A stretch of DNA of 64,000 nucleotides from Phoronis australis. Lineage: Eukaryota > Phoronida > Phoronidae. Shown in pieces: positions 1 to 13,200 of the stretch (its first letter is position 1; the number at the start of each line of letters is the position of its first letter). Where the stretch lies: positions 1,085,692-1,149,691 of the forward strand of contig NMRA01000032.1 of the NCBI GenBank assembly GCA_002633005.1, in the 5' to 3' direction. Made by a program: the position numbers and the translations under genes. The notes beneath the pieces were generated by a model, which saw nothing but the letters and a program-made list of their open reading frames with translations, did not search any database and had not been told where the DNA came from.

Positions 1-1057
1 AAAATGTTGTAATTTTTTGTATGAAGTTTACTTTACGTTTGATGTAACAATAGTTTTGATTATTTCATTGGGAGCACTGATGAAGTTTGTTAAATCTATT
101 TGACTTATGATTTTTGATAAAAAGTGAGTCAGTTCATTTGATTTACTGATATTTTTTATAAATTCCTCAGGAGATGTATACCTTGTTCTGAACTGTACTA
201 AAAATGTCATCCAGAGGTCTCCTGATTTTTGTCCTTACTTAACAGATGTTTGAAAATTTAATTATGGGTGAATATTTTATCTTTTAACAGCGGCGGCGTG
301 TAAGTTTTTGTGTCTGGCTTGTTGAAATGGAGATGTTTTGTCCAGAACGTCAAGTTCTTAGTATTTCCCCGGAGTCAACTGCTTTTATCTATGTTCCCCA
401 TCCTCTTGTCGTGATGAATGTGTGAATTTTGAGCTTAAGATTGTCTTTGCCAAACTATTTTATTGTCTCTGACCATTTCTTGTTTACCCTTGATGATCTT
501 ACTTAGTGAACACGCAGCTAAGAGTTAATTTGCTCACGGTATATAATGTTGAGCTTCTCTGATAATGTGAAACCGGATGAGACAATTACAAAAAATAATA
601 AATTGAATCAAAAATCAAAATTTCATCCTCAAATGACAGATAAAAATATTTTCCACATTTATCAACACCCAGTCTTGACTATTGCTTTGCTTGCTTCATC
701 TGTTTGAAGGAATTATTTGATAAATATAGACTCAAGTTCTATCTTTATCTCGTTATTTTAACGTGAACCAGAAATTGTTCTCTTAATATTCAGGAACTCT
801 GTCAGTAGTAATATGCCTTGTTGATTGACTACAATAATTATTAGCTCTGCCTGTAGTAAATTAGTAAACCTTTGTGGAATGACTACAAAAACTCGGTCGG
901 TAGTAAATTTTAGTATGTCTTCATTGAATAACAACTCTATTATTTAGAAACTCTGCCAGGAGTAAATTTTAGTTCTCCTTCTTTCAGTGACTGCTTGTGT
1001 TGATTATTTGTGATATTTAAGGTCTTTGTCTAAACTGTCTTGACCTGTATTGAGCAG
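1..1057. other. Upstream intron of the giant gene
   Basis: No spectrin-like reading frame is visible. The stretch is AT-rich. It holds a short minus-strand open frame (28-234) of uncertain meaning and a degenerate tandem repeat (about 794-1000). It ends at a purine-containing acceptor, ttgagcag, at 1057. Because the first exon starts in phase 0 in the middle of a repeat, the preceding exon must lie outside the window. Confidence 0.6.
794..1000. repeat. Degenerate tandem repeat, about four copies
   Basis: Four imperfect copies of a roughly 45-60 bp unit lie in tandem. Each begins with a version of aactctgyc.gtagtaaat and most have a gactac or gactgc word near the end. The copies differ in length and carry many substitutions, so this is an old array. 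It sits just upstream of the first exon and has no obvious role. Confidence 0.5.
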
Positions 1058-1222
1058 GAGTTCCAGTCTTCGCGCAGAGAGGGTCAACCAAAGGTCAGTC
1101 AAGTGGTCAAGTTATCAGACAAGGTCCTCCCAGGCACCTCAGTGCATGGCAGAGATGTAGTCACTAAGGACACAACTGGACTGGAGAGAGACTGGCAACA
1201 GTTCTTGGACAACCTGTCAAAG
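1058..1222 (+). CDS. Exon 1: spectrin repeat helix B-C (type a)
   Basis: This 165-bp phase-0 exon encodes 55 residues running from EFQSS to DNLSK. It contains the LPGTS..GRD motif and ends in a helix-C pattern (L.RDWQQFLDNL). The acceptor is ttgagcag and the donor is gtaaga. It completes a repeat whose helix A must lie upstream of the window. The 397-bp intron that follows shows nothing notable. Confidence 0.85.
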
Positions 1223-4200
1223 GTAAGACGACATGAGGACTAGGAAATGTTGCGGCCTTAATTTGTTGATAATGATGAGAAAATGTTTTTTTTTAAGTCA
1301 GACTTTCTTCATTTTTAGAGGGCTGCTTAAACGAGGCTAAAATAAGTTTGAATTTGCAATTTAAGTCATGACCAAGCAGCCTATGACTGCCAATCTGGAC
1401 GTAGTAGAATTGTGTTGAACTAAGACCGTTGTCTTATTTCAGAGCTTGAGGAATTATTTCTTTATGGAAATCCTTGATGTACGTCATGTCCTCTATAATA
1501 GTCACCTTAGATGTGAACCATGTTATAACTTGAAAAATACGGTCAGTAATTATTTGACTCCGAATTGTGTGTTTTGTTTCGCTAAAAACCATGAAGCATA
1601 ATTGATCTATTTTTTACAGACCCGTGATCAACTGGAGTCATGCGTCAGCCAGTGGCGAGAGTACGAAGACTGCTTAGACAAGAGCTCCACCTGGATCAAG
1701 GACATGGAATTACAGCTCAAGGAGGTTGAGCTGCAGCCAACATTGGAGCAGAAGAAAACACAACTGTCCAGCTTAGAGGTAGGAGTTTTAATAGGGCTTT
1801 GTAGTATTTACACATTGACTGCAAAATACTAGTAGCAAGAACATGGCCAAGTTTTATTTATTATAATAATACAAATGTTTGTGATGAAATCTCAAAAACG
1901 CTTTTACATTTTTTTTGTAAATTATTGTACGATTGATGTTTTCTAGGAAACTCATAAAAGTCCAACTTTTGACATCCCTCGTGTAAAAGTGTGACATTTT
2001 AAAAATGATTTCTGATTGTGTATTTTATGACAGTGCATACAGCACAGTATCTGAAAGTATCGTGGATCCAGTCACCAATTGTTGAGATATGAGTTGACTA
2101 AATTTTGAAATTTTTCTAAGGCCCTATATTACCGTAATGAATTGCTGCATTGTTCTGAATGTTACAGGCTCTTCAAGAGGAGATATCATCATACTCACTC
2201 GATGGTGTATCAGACTTGGCTCAAGCACTGAGTCAAGTGAGTGGTGAGACCAGAGTCACTAGCCAGGCGTCACAACTCAACAATAGATATCACGTACTCC
2301 TGACACAGGTCAAGGTGAGCAGTGGTCCATGAGTTGAAAAGTGTTTTTGTAGAGCTTATTTATGTCAACGCGTAGTCAAGCTATGTATCTTTGGGCAAGC
2401 CTTCATGGAGTGGTGGTTAGTTGACTTCTTGTCCATACTCGAGTTAAGCTTGTCAAATTGAAGACTGTTTATTAGCTTTGTCTTAAATCAGTAGCAAAGT
2501 AGCTATCCACTCTTCTATAGCTCATTCCTCGCCTCTATGAGTATGCAGTCGACTTCATACAATGCTATAAGTTTTGCGTCTGTATTCAGCTTCTTTGTTT
2601 GGAAAATTACTGAGTAGACAAGCCTTTTAGTTGTTCATTTTTGCATTTTTAAAAAAGATGTACATAGCATATGCATGAACATTGTAGAATTTTGGAAGAA
2701 TCTGTGTACTGGTCCTCTACCTGTGGTGGGTGTTGAGTCGATGAAAATTAATCTTGTTTGATGTCTGCTCTGAAAAGTATTAAATAAATGTAGATATCAT
2801 GTTATGGTATTAACACAACTCTTCAGACATGTTTTTATTTTTTCTTCAGGAACTTGTCCGTCGTTGGCATCAGTTTGTTATCGACCACGACAACTATCAA
2901 GACTGCTACAGTGACTGCATGACCTGGCTACAGGAACTTGGTATGCAGCTGGTGCCATGCACCGACACCACTGGCGACAAGTACATCATTGAAGACAAGC
3001 TAGACAAAGTCCACACAGTAGAAACTGCGCGCGAGGACGGACTGAAGAAAATTCACGTCGTCAACGAATCTCTGCAGATGGTGCTGCCAAATACCTCTGT
3101 ATCCGGTCGTGACGCCCTGCGACACGGGCAACAGACACTGCAACAGGTCTGGGACAACATGGGGGGAACGTTGTCGGAGGCGAAGTGCTCGTTAGAGGGC
3201 GCCCTTGATCACTGGAGTCTGTATGATGATGACACCAAGAGGCTGCAACAATGGCTGACGGAGACGGAAGAACAGCTGAAGTCGGAGATGGAACTTCAGC
3301 CATCTTTGTTGGATAAACAGAATCAGCTGGAGAAAGTTAAGGTGAGGTGTTGGCATTGTTACTATTATTATTGTTATTATTATTGGAGCCAGTGTTATTC
3401 TGAATAGTTACGTTGTAATGGACTTTTTCACAGAGGAACTAGATTAATTTATATATTATGTCATATAAGTTGATATTACGGAACATTACTTAGTAATTAT
3501 TAAGCTTAAACAGGGGTGAGGCATGACTGGGATACACAAATATCCATAACTTGCACAGAAAAGTTTTGCAGCACACTTTGAATTGCTTGTCTGAAATTCT
3601 ACTGCACATTGCCATGCCTTTTTACTAATCGATTTTCTGTTTCATTGCTTTCAGTCACTTCAAAGTGCTGTTCTTAGAAACAAAGCCAGCTTTGATAATC
3701 TCAAATCTAAAGCACATGACCTTCGTCACACCAGCAACGATGCTTCGTTGACTTTGGATGCTGAGAGACTGATCGCTCGTTATGAGACCCTAGTGGATTC
3801 ATCAAAGGTAAGCACATAAAATGATAAACGGTTATCTCATCAGCTTTGTCTCAGTGTAATTTAAGGTAAAATATTATATATGGCTGACATGATGAGATGA
3901 TGCAGTGCTGACTGTTTTTTTTAAATCTATGACCAACACTGTTTTGGTTAATCTTGTTGTCTTGAAAGTGCTAAATGGATGGGTAAAAGTGCACCTATCG
4001 CTACCTGTTAATCCGATTTCCTGACCAATAAGACTTTGGTAACTAAATTTGGATCATAACCTCCAATAACCATGTCTATTCATTGGTGAGTTTTAGAACT
4101 TCAAGGTTTTTATTTTTCATTAATTTGCAAACCAAACTAATGTGATAGAGGGCACCACATAAGGATGCAATATCTTTTTTGGATGACGAGGCCCGTCACA

Positions 4201-7200
4201 AGTGATAATAACTAAGGACACCCTTTTATTGTATCTCTACAGGATGTGGTTGAGAAATGTGAGAAGGAGGTCAAGGAGCATGTGGCCTACACTGAGCTCC
4301 ATCTGGCGGCTGAGGATTGGCTGACGGCGAGTAAAGAGCGCTTGTCTATGTGTTGTGACTGTAGAGGAGATCGACTGTCTGTTGAGGCAAATCTCAACAA
4401 GATACAGGTAAGGTTACGGTTATGTGACTGTGCTTGTTTGTTTGTTTCATGTATTTGGTGCTGTAATTTTGAAAGCATTTTAGAAGCGTTATTTGGTACT
4501 AGTTATCTGATGAGTAAAGTTTTCAGTTGTCAGATTTACACTTTGTGTTGTGTATTCATGGAGCGACTAAGGTATGGTGTCTTATAAATAGTAATTGGTT
4601 CAGTGATACATAGACTCTATGGTAAAGTCCTAAATATCCAACTTGGCTTTTGACTTCTTGAGTGCAGTCATACAATCGAACATGATTTCCACTTGTCAAA
4701 TGAACAATTAAGAGAAAGTCGGTTTGATCGCTCCGACAAATCAGGCATATATCTATAGCATATCTTATATCGTTGTGCTTATGAGTAACGTTATGTTGTA
4801 AAAACATGAACAGCATAAGTTATCCTGCCCAAACCTTCATTATAGGAGTGTGTCAATCAAAAAGAAGAGGGCGCTAGTTTAGTGCACAGTGCTCGCGACC
4901 AGGGCGAGGCGATCATGGCTTACACAGCTGCCCAAGGGAGAGACTTGATCAAAGAGGAGCTGAGGTTCCTTAAGCAACAGTGGGACTTGTATGCAGACAG
5001 TCTGAGTGACACCAGGCTTTCATTAGGTATTTATGGTAGAGCTAAACAGATTTTTGTGTTTAAGTAATACCCTGACCCGAGGTCTGAGTACAGCTTCAAG
5101 TATCTGGACCAAGGTTTTGATCTTTGTTAATCTCCGACTCCACTCAGATTCAGACTCAGAATTTAACCAATCACATTTTTGGTATACAGTCATGTGCAAG
5201 TTCATTCGAGGTGTGTGATGCATTTGGTCAATTTTGGGGTAGAGTTTCGAGTATAGAGATTAGATCCCAGCCACTTGTGTTGTGCGATGGAACACATTGT
5301 CAAGGCACATTGTAAACAACAGTCTCCGCGTTTTCAAACCTGCTGACATCTTCAAGCACGTGTTTAAGAGCTGTTCTTAATTAATAGTTTGCTGTTTGGA
5401 CAGTTATTTTTCATTCCGTTTGTCTTGTGCAGTGTTATACTGTTTAAGGTCCAGCCTCCCTCAGTTGTATCCTTATTTATTGTGCTTACCTTGTCATCTA
5501 TTATGCTACATTATTGTGTGTTTGTCAGACCTCATGGAGACATTGCCATTTTAGTTTCATTTTTCTTGGTTAGGTCACAGTAATTAAACTATTTTTCACA
5601 AGCTCTCTCGAGGGTAGTGTTTCAGCTTTGTTTGAATTGCTATTTACTGAACAAAAACATTCTAGTTGTTAAGTAGTCAACTTTTATTTTTGATGAGAAC
5701 ACGATTTAATTTCTTTTTTGAAATAGTATAGTTTACTTTAACTTTCAAATTAATTAACCTCGTATTATAGTTTTTGTTAAAAAGTGTGGTGCTTTTCATT
5801 TTCAGAACAAGCGCATGACCTGTGGTCCGTCTATGACTCCAACTACGAACAAGCCAATCAGTGGCTAAAAGGGGCAGAGCTTGCCTTGCGATCTGACTGT
5901 GATGTCCAATCAAGCGTGGAGGAAAAGCGTGACCAATTGAGGAGGAGGCGTGGTCAACATGAAGATGTTATCGGTCATCAGTCTGTCATTGACTCGACCA
6001 ACGAGAGGGGCCAGCGCCTTCTACAGGCTACAGATGATGCTAGGGTGACGTCACAGCTGGCTCAGCTGAATGCCAGATACAACTCACTGGTGGCTAACTC
6101 CAAGGTAAGTTGTAAGCAGTATACAATAGATGGCGTTAATTGCCAATATTTGTGTGGACACTCCCCACAGCATACCTAGCAATATTGGACTTCAACATAA
6201 ACATTGGTGACTTCAATTAAGGCATCCACTAAAAAGTCCCAACTAGACTGAAGAATGTACAACCCTGAACTGGCATGAGCTCCACACAGAACTGCTGTAG
6301 AGGATTGGGGTAGATTTAAGCTAGTAATGAACTTTTATGTATTAACAAGAACTGTAGATAATCTAAGAACAGCTTTGTGGTAACTCTGCTGTGTATGATT
6401 TATGCACGTCACTATAACATTGCATCATTGTCATCAAAACACAGCCAAATTTTAGCTCTGGTAATAGTCTACGTACTTTGTTGTGGTGAAAGATGATTGA
6501 ATTGGGCCTCGCGTGAAATCTTAATTGGTGTACCCTAGCAAAATGGTTGGTGAGGTTGGAATGTTAAATTGTGCAATAGAATACATTGTTTCCATTCCAT
6601 AAGCAAAGATATCATGCTGCAAGTGCATGGCTAGTGTTTTGCCTCTACGCAACACTGCTCCCAGCAGTGCTGTTTGTATGCCGTAGGCTTATTGTAACTC
6701 ACCATGTTCTCTGTTTACAGGAGATGCTGGCTAAACTAGAACAGAGTGTCAAAGAACACGAGGATTACAATGAGACAGTGTGTGCTTGTCAGGACTGGCT
6801 GGCTAGTACCTCCAGCAAGTTGGAGGCATGTGCTGACACCTCTGGAGAGAAGGAGGAAATACTGACACAGCTCCAGAAGATGCAGGTTGGCATGGCGTGT
6901 TTGGGTGTAATGTGAATTTGGTCATTTTGTAATTAGGTTGAATATAGTTCATAAGTTGCTTCAGTGCCCTAGTGTGGAATCCAGAGATTTTTGATAAGTT
7001 TCATATGTTAGCAATGAAGGGAAAAGTAAGCACAAGGTTTTTGAATGATGTCATGAAATGTGGTGTACTGCATCATTTTATGTGTATTTGATGTCTTTGT
7101 ACAGAATGTTAACATATGGTGATTATTGAATTTTATGGGTTTTTCTCCCTTTTCTCCACACAGTTATTAACTTGATTGGCAAACAATGGTGGTTGATTGC

Positions 7201-10200
7201 AAGTCTCGGTTACGTAATTAGTTGTAATGATAACGGCTACATGTAATACTATTTTTGGTTATTCGCAGGAATTTGAAAAACTAAAAGAAGTTGGCCAAGC
7301 CCTTCTGCTGTCCAGCAATAGCAAGGGTGAAAGGGTCCTTACAAACACATCCCAAGATGGCCGAGAGAAGATACGCAGAGAACTCACCACGCTGCAGCAC
7401 AGCTGGGAAGGTTTAGTCGCTAAGGTGAACGAGACTAGGGTTTCCTTGGAGACGTGCCTGCTTCAGTGGTCCGACTATAATGAGAATGTGGAGAATCTCA
7501 AAAGCTGGATTCGTGAAATGGAAAGCCGAGTCCACCAGGTGGAGCCCCAGTCTGACCTGAGTGAGAAGAGGGCACAGGTTCAAAGGTTAAAGGTAAACAT
7601 CATGACTGATTTATGATTAAGAATTTGTATCAACCATCCATAGTTTAGATACATGTAACACTGGTAGATTAAAGCCAATAAGTAATGGGTATTGCCATTT
7701 TTTTAATTTGTGTTATCTGTGTTAGGAGTTGTTGCAAGTTGAAAAGAAAATTTTAATTATTAGATGATGTTAGTGCACTCTGTTTAAACGCAAGTAATAG
7801 CAGGTCGAATCTCCTTTGACACTAACTGTGTTTCTGCCTTACAGGGGCTCCATCAGGACATTCTGGCCTACAACTACATGCTGGACTCTTTGACCACCAA
7901 GGCCCACGAGCTGGTACAGAAGAGCCCGTCCAGCAAAGTGAGCTCTGCTAGCCAACAGATCATCGTGCGGTACGACGCCCTCTTGGACACAGCAAAGGAA
8001 CTAATACAGGACCATGAACAGCAGGTGGCCGACCACCAGCACTACCATGATCTCTCCAACGACTTGGTCTCGTGGTTGAAGACGGCCAGAGAGGAACTAG
8101 CGTCATGCTCTGACACCTACGGCGACAAAGACAGCATTCTGGATAAGATTCAGCACGCGGAAGGCTTGTTGAACAATGTGGCAGAGGGATCGGCTAAATT
8201 GGACAGGATGACTGCTCAGGGAGAGTTGATCAAACCTTTTACAGCCGCCGACGGGCAGAATAAAATCCGGCAGGACATTGTTGTCATGGCAGTCGATGTG
8301 GATGGGTACAAGTGCGCAGTGTCGGACACATTGGTGCGACTAGAAGAGTGTAAGAGTCGTTGGAATGATTACGAGGCTGTACGTAACAAATTCTCTGATT
8401 GGTTGGCAGAGACGGAGGATTTCCTGAAGAAGGAAACTCCCATTGTGGCAACACTGGGCGAGAAACATCAACAGTTCAAAGAATACCAGGTTTGTAGCTG
8501 GCTTTAGTGACAGCATTTTGTATCATTTTATTTTTCTGGTATGAAAATTAGCTAAGTAAAAAGCAAGTAATTTGATTTAATTTTTGCCACTAAATACAGA
8601 GTAGTCCTAATTTTTAAATTTTTGTGATGTCATCTGTTGAATTTTTCAAATGCCTTCCTTACAATTCACTCGATCTTATTCTCATTTACCTTTGCTTTTG
8701 AATGGCAAAAATCAAGCATTTTGATAATTATTTGAACACTTGGTTTAATTTTTGTTCTTTTAGCCTGTTTTTGTCAAGTTGTTATTGTTAATTTTTCACG
8801 TTATTCTGTCACTTACAGCTACATCTAGATGACTTGCTATGTCAGCAGTCTGAGCTGGATGAGGTGAATCACAGGGCTCAGTCACTACTGGAGATGAACT
8901 CTGATGCTAGGACGTCGCACACGGTCACCCAACTGGGTACCCACTATCAGGCTCTCATATCTGCATCCAAGGTATGTCTACTTGTGTCAGATTTATAGTG
9001 TAACTGTTTTTTCAATTAATGCCAATTCTTAGGTTTGCAACATATTTTGTGAACAACGAGTCTCTGCTGTTTTTGGCTAGTTGGCTTGGATTGTTAAGTT
9101 TTTCTGTTAAAAGTTGTTAACCCGAACAGATATTTTTTACAAAGTCTTTGCCTTCATGTTTTGGTTTTGAGCAGGTTAGGATGTCTGGAAGATAGTGCTT
9201 TGTGGTCATGAATTCTTGCACACTTCTCAATTTTATCTAGTTTTATGTACTGAAAGTGTAGACAGCGCCATGCTGAGCGTGGACTTCCTCTCTGGTTTTG
9301 GTTGGCTCATGTTACAATTACCTTGCCTGATTTGGCTGTAACATTATTTCTACCTATTTTTGTGTTACCGTTGGATGAATTTGTGTTTATTGTAAACAAA
9401 TATCCACAATCCGTTGTTGAAGCTTTAAAATTGACCATGAAATGGTAAAATTACAACTTATGCTAACTTTAAATCTGACTCCTCGTGCACACTGTCGCAA
9501 AACTCATGGCTCACATAGCAATAACACGAATCTGCTACCTGTACAATTGATGTGGTCCGAGGCAAATCATTTGAGGACAACTTTACATAACATGCTTGGT
9601 GATGATTCATGTTCCATACACACTTTGAGTTTCAATATTGTGCTTAATGGAATATCTTGAGCAGTTTACATCAAGGTGTGGATGTATATCAGGGGCTTCA
9701 GCTATAGAATGATGTTTCTCAATATAAGGCTATTATAAGTTCATGGTTTCATAGAAACTGGTGATTTAATCAAGCTAGCGATTTGTACCGGCTATTGTGA
9801 ATTCAATAACATTACTTTTGCAAGCAACATGCAAACTTATACTAAGTTTTGTACATTATGATTGGATAGGAAATACTAAGTTTTCTACATTATGATTGGA
9901 TAGGAAATCGTGAAGAAGCTGGAAACCTACTACTCCGACCATCAAAGCTTCACAGACAGTTGTGAGGAGTTCCGCGAGTGGCTTCACCATGCTGAGTCAC
10001 AAGTGAAAGCCCTGGATGACACTGCAGGATCTGAGGGGGAGGTCCAGGAACGCCTTCGTCTTTGTCGAGTGAGTTGTGAACTATATGACGTTACGTTGTC
10101 TTCTGGTGCTATTTATCACTAAGTCAAAATGGGACTAAGTCTGCCAAAGCAACTTTGTAATGTAGGTTACTGCTGTACAAATATTCGGCTTCGAAAATGT

Positions 10201-13200
10201 CTCATAAGCTGCAAAATTGTGTGTCTTGAAAAAGCATTTCTTTTGAGCTGCTATGAACATGTACACTCTTGTTTTTGGTTCGTCACTTAACTTGGATCAC
10301 TGATTTTTCATTTGCCATCTTGTTTGTTCTTTAATGTGTAGATTTGTGAATCAGAAAAAAATCATATCTTGAAACGTGATTTTTTCTTGTTGTTCGCATG
10401 TTTAAGAGAAAGAAAGTGGAATTTCTATCACATTAAACGGAACATACTTTTTGTCGTGCAGGAATTCCAGAAAACCATAGACCAGGGTAACAGCAAGATG
10501 CGATACATCATTGATCTTGCTGAGAACGCTCTACCTAACACAAATCCTGCTGGTGGCGATGCTATCAAGAACGAGACGCAACAGCTGCAAAAGAGCTTCG
10601 ATCAGCTCAAGATGAAGCTAGCAAGGTCAAAGATTAACCTAGAGGAAGTGGTGTCTCATTGGTTGGACATGGATCGAAACTATGAACAGCTGAACCTGTG
10701 GCTAAAGGCAACAGAGGTCAAGCTGAGGTCAGACCCTGACCTGAAGACTGACCTGGCCGAGAAGAGGGCACACCTTGAGAAACAGAAGGTAAGTTTTAGA
10801 TAGAATTTCCTTCCTTCATAAGCTAATGTTATATTATTCATCTCCTCTGGCCCTGTTGTACTTGCCACTTATTGTAGACATGGTTTCTATTTTAACCAGT
10901 GATGTCTCTGGTTGTTGGCCTACTTAATTGGTAAAATATATCATGTTTATCCACAAAACGATGCCAAAACCAGCTGTCTGTTTTGGTATGTCTATACACA
11001 TGCATGTTCGTGCATCCAGAGACTGGTTAATGATTATCTGTTGTACATGAGTTGAGTCATGCTGATGACATGCATATGTATATATTCTAGCAGTTTTGGT
11101 TGGGTTATTTGAAATGCTCTGCTCTGCAAGTTAACTATTTTGTAAATGAATGAGTTCTAACTACAAAGTAACGTAAGCCCAGGGAACATAGGCCGAAGGT
11201 AATGTAGGCCTAGGTGATAGCTTGATAACAAATATACAGTCATTTAACTGTGCCACACTACGTGTTATACTCCTGTTTCACACAGGGTCTATTACAAGAC
11301 ATTAAGAACCACGAGGAGGCGATACAAGCCCTGGAGCAGAAATTGACCCACCTGCAGGACCCCACGGCTAACATGGTCATCAATGGCATTATACAGAAAT
11401 ACAACTCTTTGACCACTACGTCAGAGGTGGGTTGTAGCTTGTGGAGGACAACCAGCTGTATAGTTCATGTTGACTAAAGATAAATAATTGCAGATCATTT
11501 CATTCATGATTTGTTCACATTTATTTACGTTTACAAACTAAAACAGTAGTTCGTTTGGGAAGGCTTGATGCTTCCAACATTTAAACTAAAATTCTTAATG
11601 TTTCTCATCTCACCACTTTTGGAAAAAATAAATAGCAAAATAGTCATTTTTCCTTTTTCAAACGCATCTATGTTTTGTTAGGAATTCCCACAATTTTTCA
11701 AAATACTGTCCGGTGGTAGGTAGCTATGGCACAAACCTTGAACATTTAATAACATAGCATTATTGCTACAGATCTTTCATAAAAAAAAATCAAAAAATAA
11801 AATTTCAATTGTCGGCCATATTGTATCCTAAATTAGTGAGATTATACATAATAAAGTTTTTAAGCTATTTTCTTGCCATGCAAATTCTGAAAAAGGCACA
11901 GAAATGGATCTTGATCTCACTTCTGACCACGACTTTTGGCTTAAACCCAAGAAGGTTGAGAAGGCACTTTATGTTATGTTATAACTTGCCTATTGTGACC
12001 TCTAATTAAAGAAATAAAGATTTACCAATCTATGGAAAAAAACGTGTGTAATTTAGTTTTGAGCCACTGCTGAAAACTGATAAGGCATCCTCATGAGACT
12101 ATACGTTGAGTCTGAATGTAGTTATTTTCCTTACAGGAAATGGTGGGCGAGTTAAATACGTACGTGCTAGACCATGAGAAATACCGTGACTTCTACCATC
12201 ATACCGTGTCCTGGTTGGCAGCCTCCCGTGAGATGCTGCAAGATCTCAACAACATGACAGGCGACAAGCCGCAGCTGGAGTCACGATTGCAGAAGGTGCA
12301 AGACTTCCGCTCCTATCTCAAGGACGGCGACGCCAAAATGGAGCTGGTGCAAACCCTGTCGGCTGACGTGGTCGCCAATACGGCGCCACGTGGTCGTAAT
12401 CAGATACGGCAAGACGTGCAGGATTTGAAGGATGACTGGGAGGGGCTGAATACAGAAGTTGACCAGGTGGAGAATGAGATGGAGAATAGAGTCTTATTGG
12501 CTGATGAGCTGCAGGGGGTGGTAAGCAGCATGAAGGAATGGCTGGACAAGATGGAGGCTCAGATCAGGTCTGGGTCAGAGGTCAAAGTTGACTATGCTAG
12601 CGCACAACAGAGAGTAGTAGACTTGCAGGTCAGTTGTTATGATTTTGACTAATGATGATTTTTGTTTTTAGAACAAATATTTTAACTAAGCATTGTTTGA
12701 TAAAGAAACCAACATGATCTCCTGAGACATACTTCATCAATACATCTTGTATCTGTGTGGGGGTTGCAAACAGTGTACTACTCATCACCCCAAATCAGCA
12801 AAGTTTGCTGCATTTTTACTATAATTTTACTAATTAAGGAGGGTTTATTTTTTTGCATTTACCGGATTTGCTGTACTTCTTAATGATTATTTTAAAACTT
12901 GTTTAAATTCTAGTTTTTGTTCGATTTGACTGTTGTTAAAAGTTTTTCGAATATTTTTTGTGCTGAAAATGAATTTACCTTCTTACCATTTTTTTTTCTA
13001 GCTGCTTAAGCAAGAAATTGGTTCCCAGAAAGCTGTTTTGGACAGTCTGAATGAGACTGCCGAGGCTGTTCTGGAGTACAACAATGATGACAAGATCTCG
13101 GAGGAGGTCTTGGAGTTGTCTACAAGATACCATGCTCTGAGTGCAACAGCCAAGGTGAGACAGTAATTGTGCTAGATGTGGGGGACTGTACTGCTGTAAG

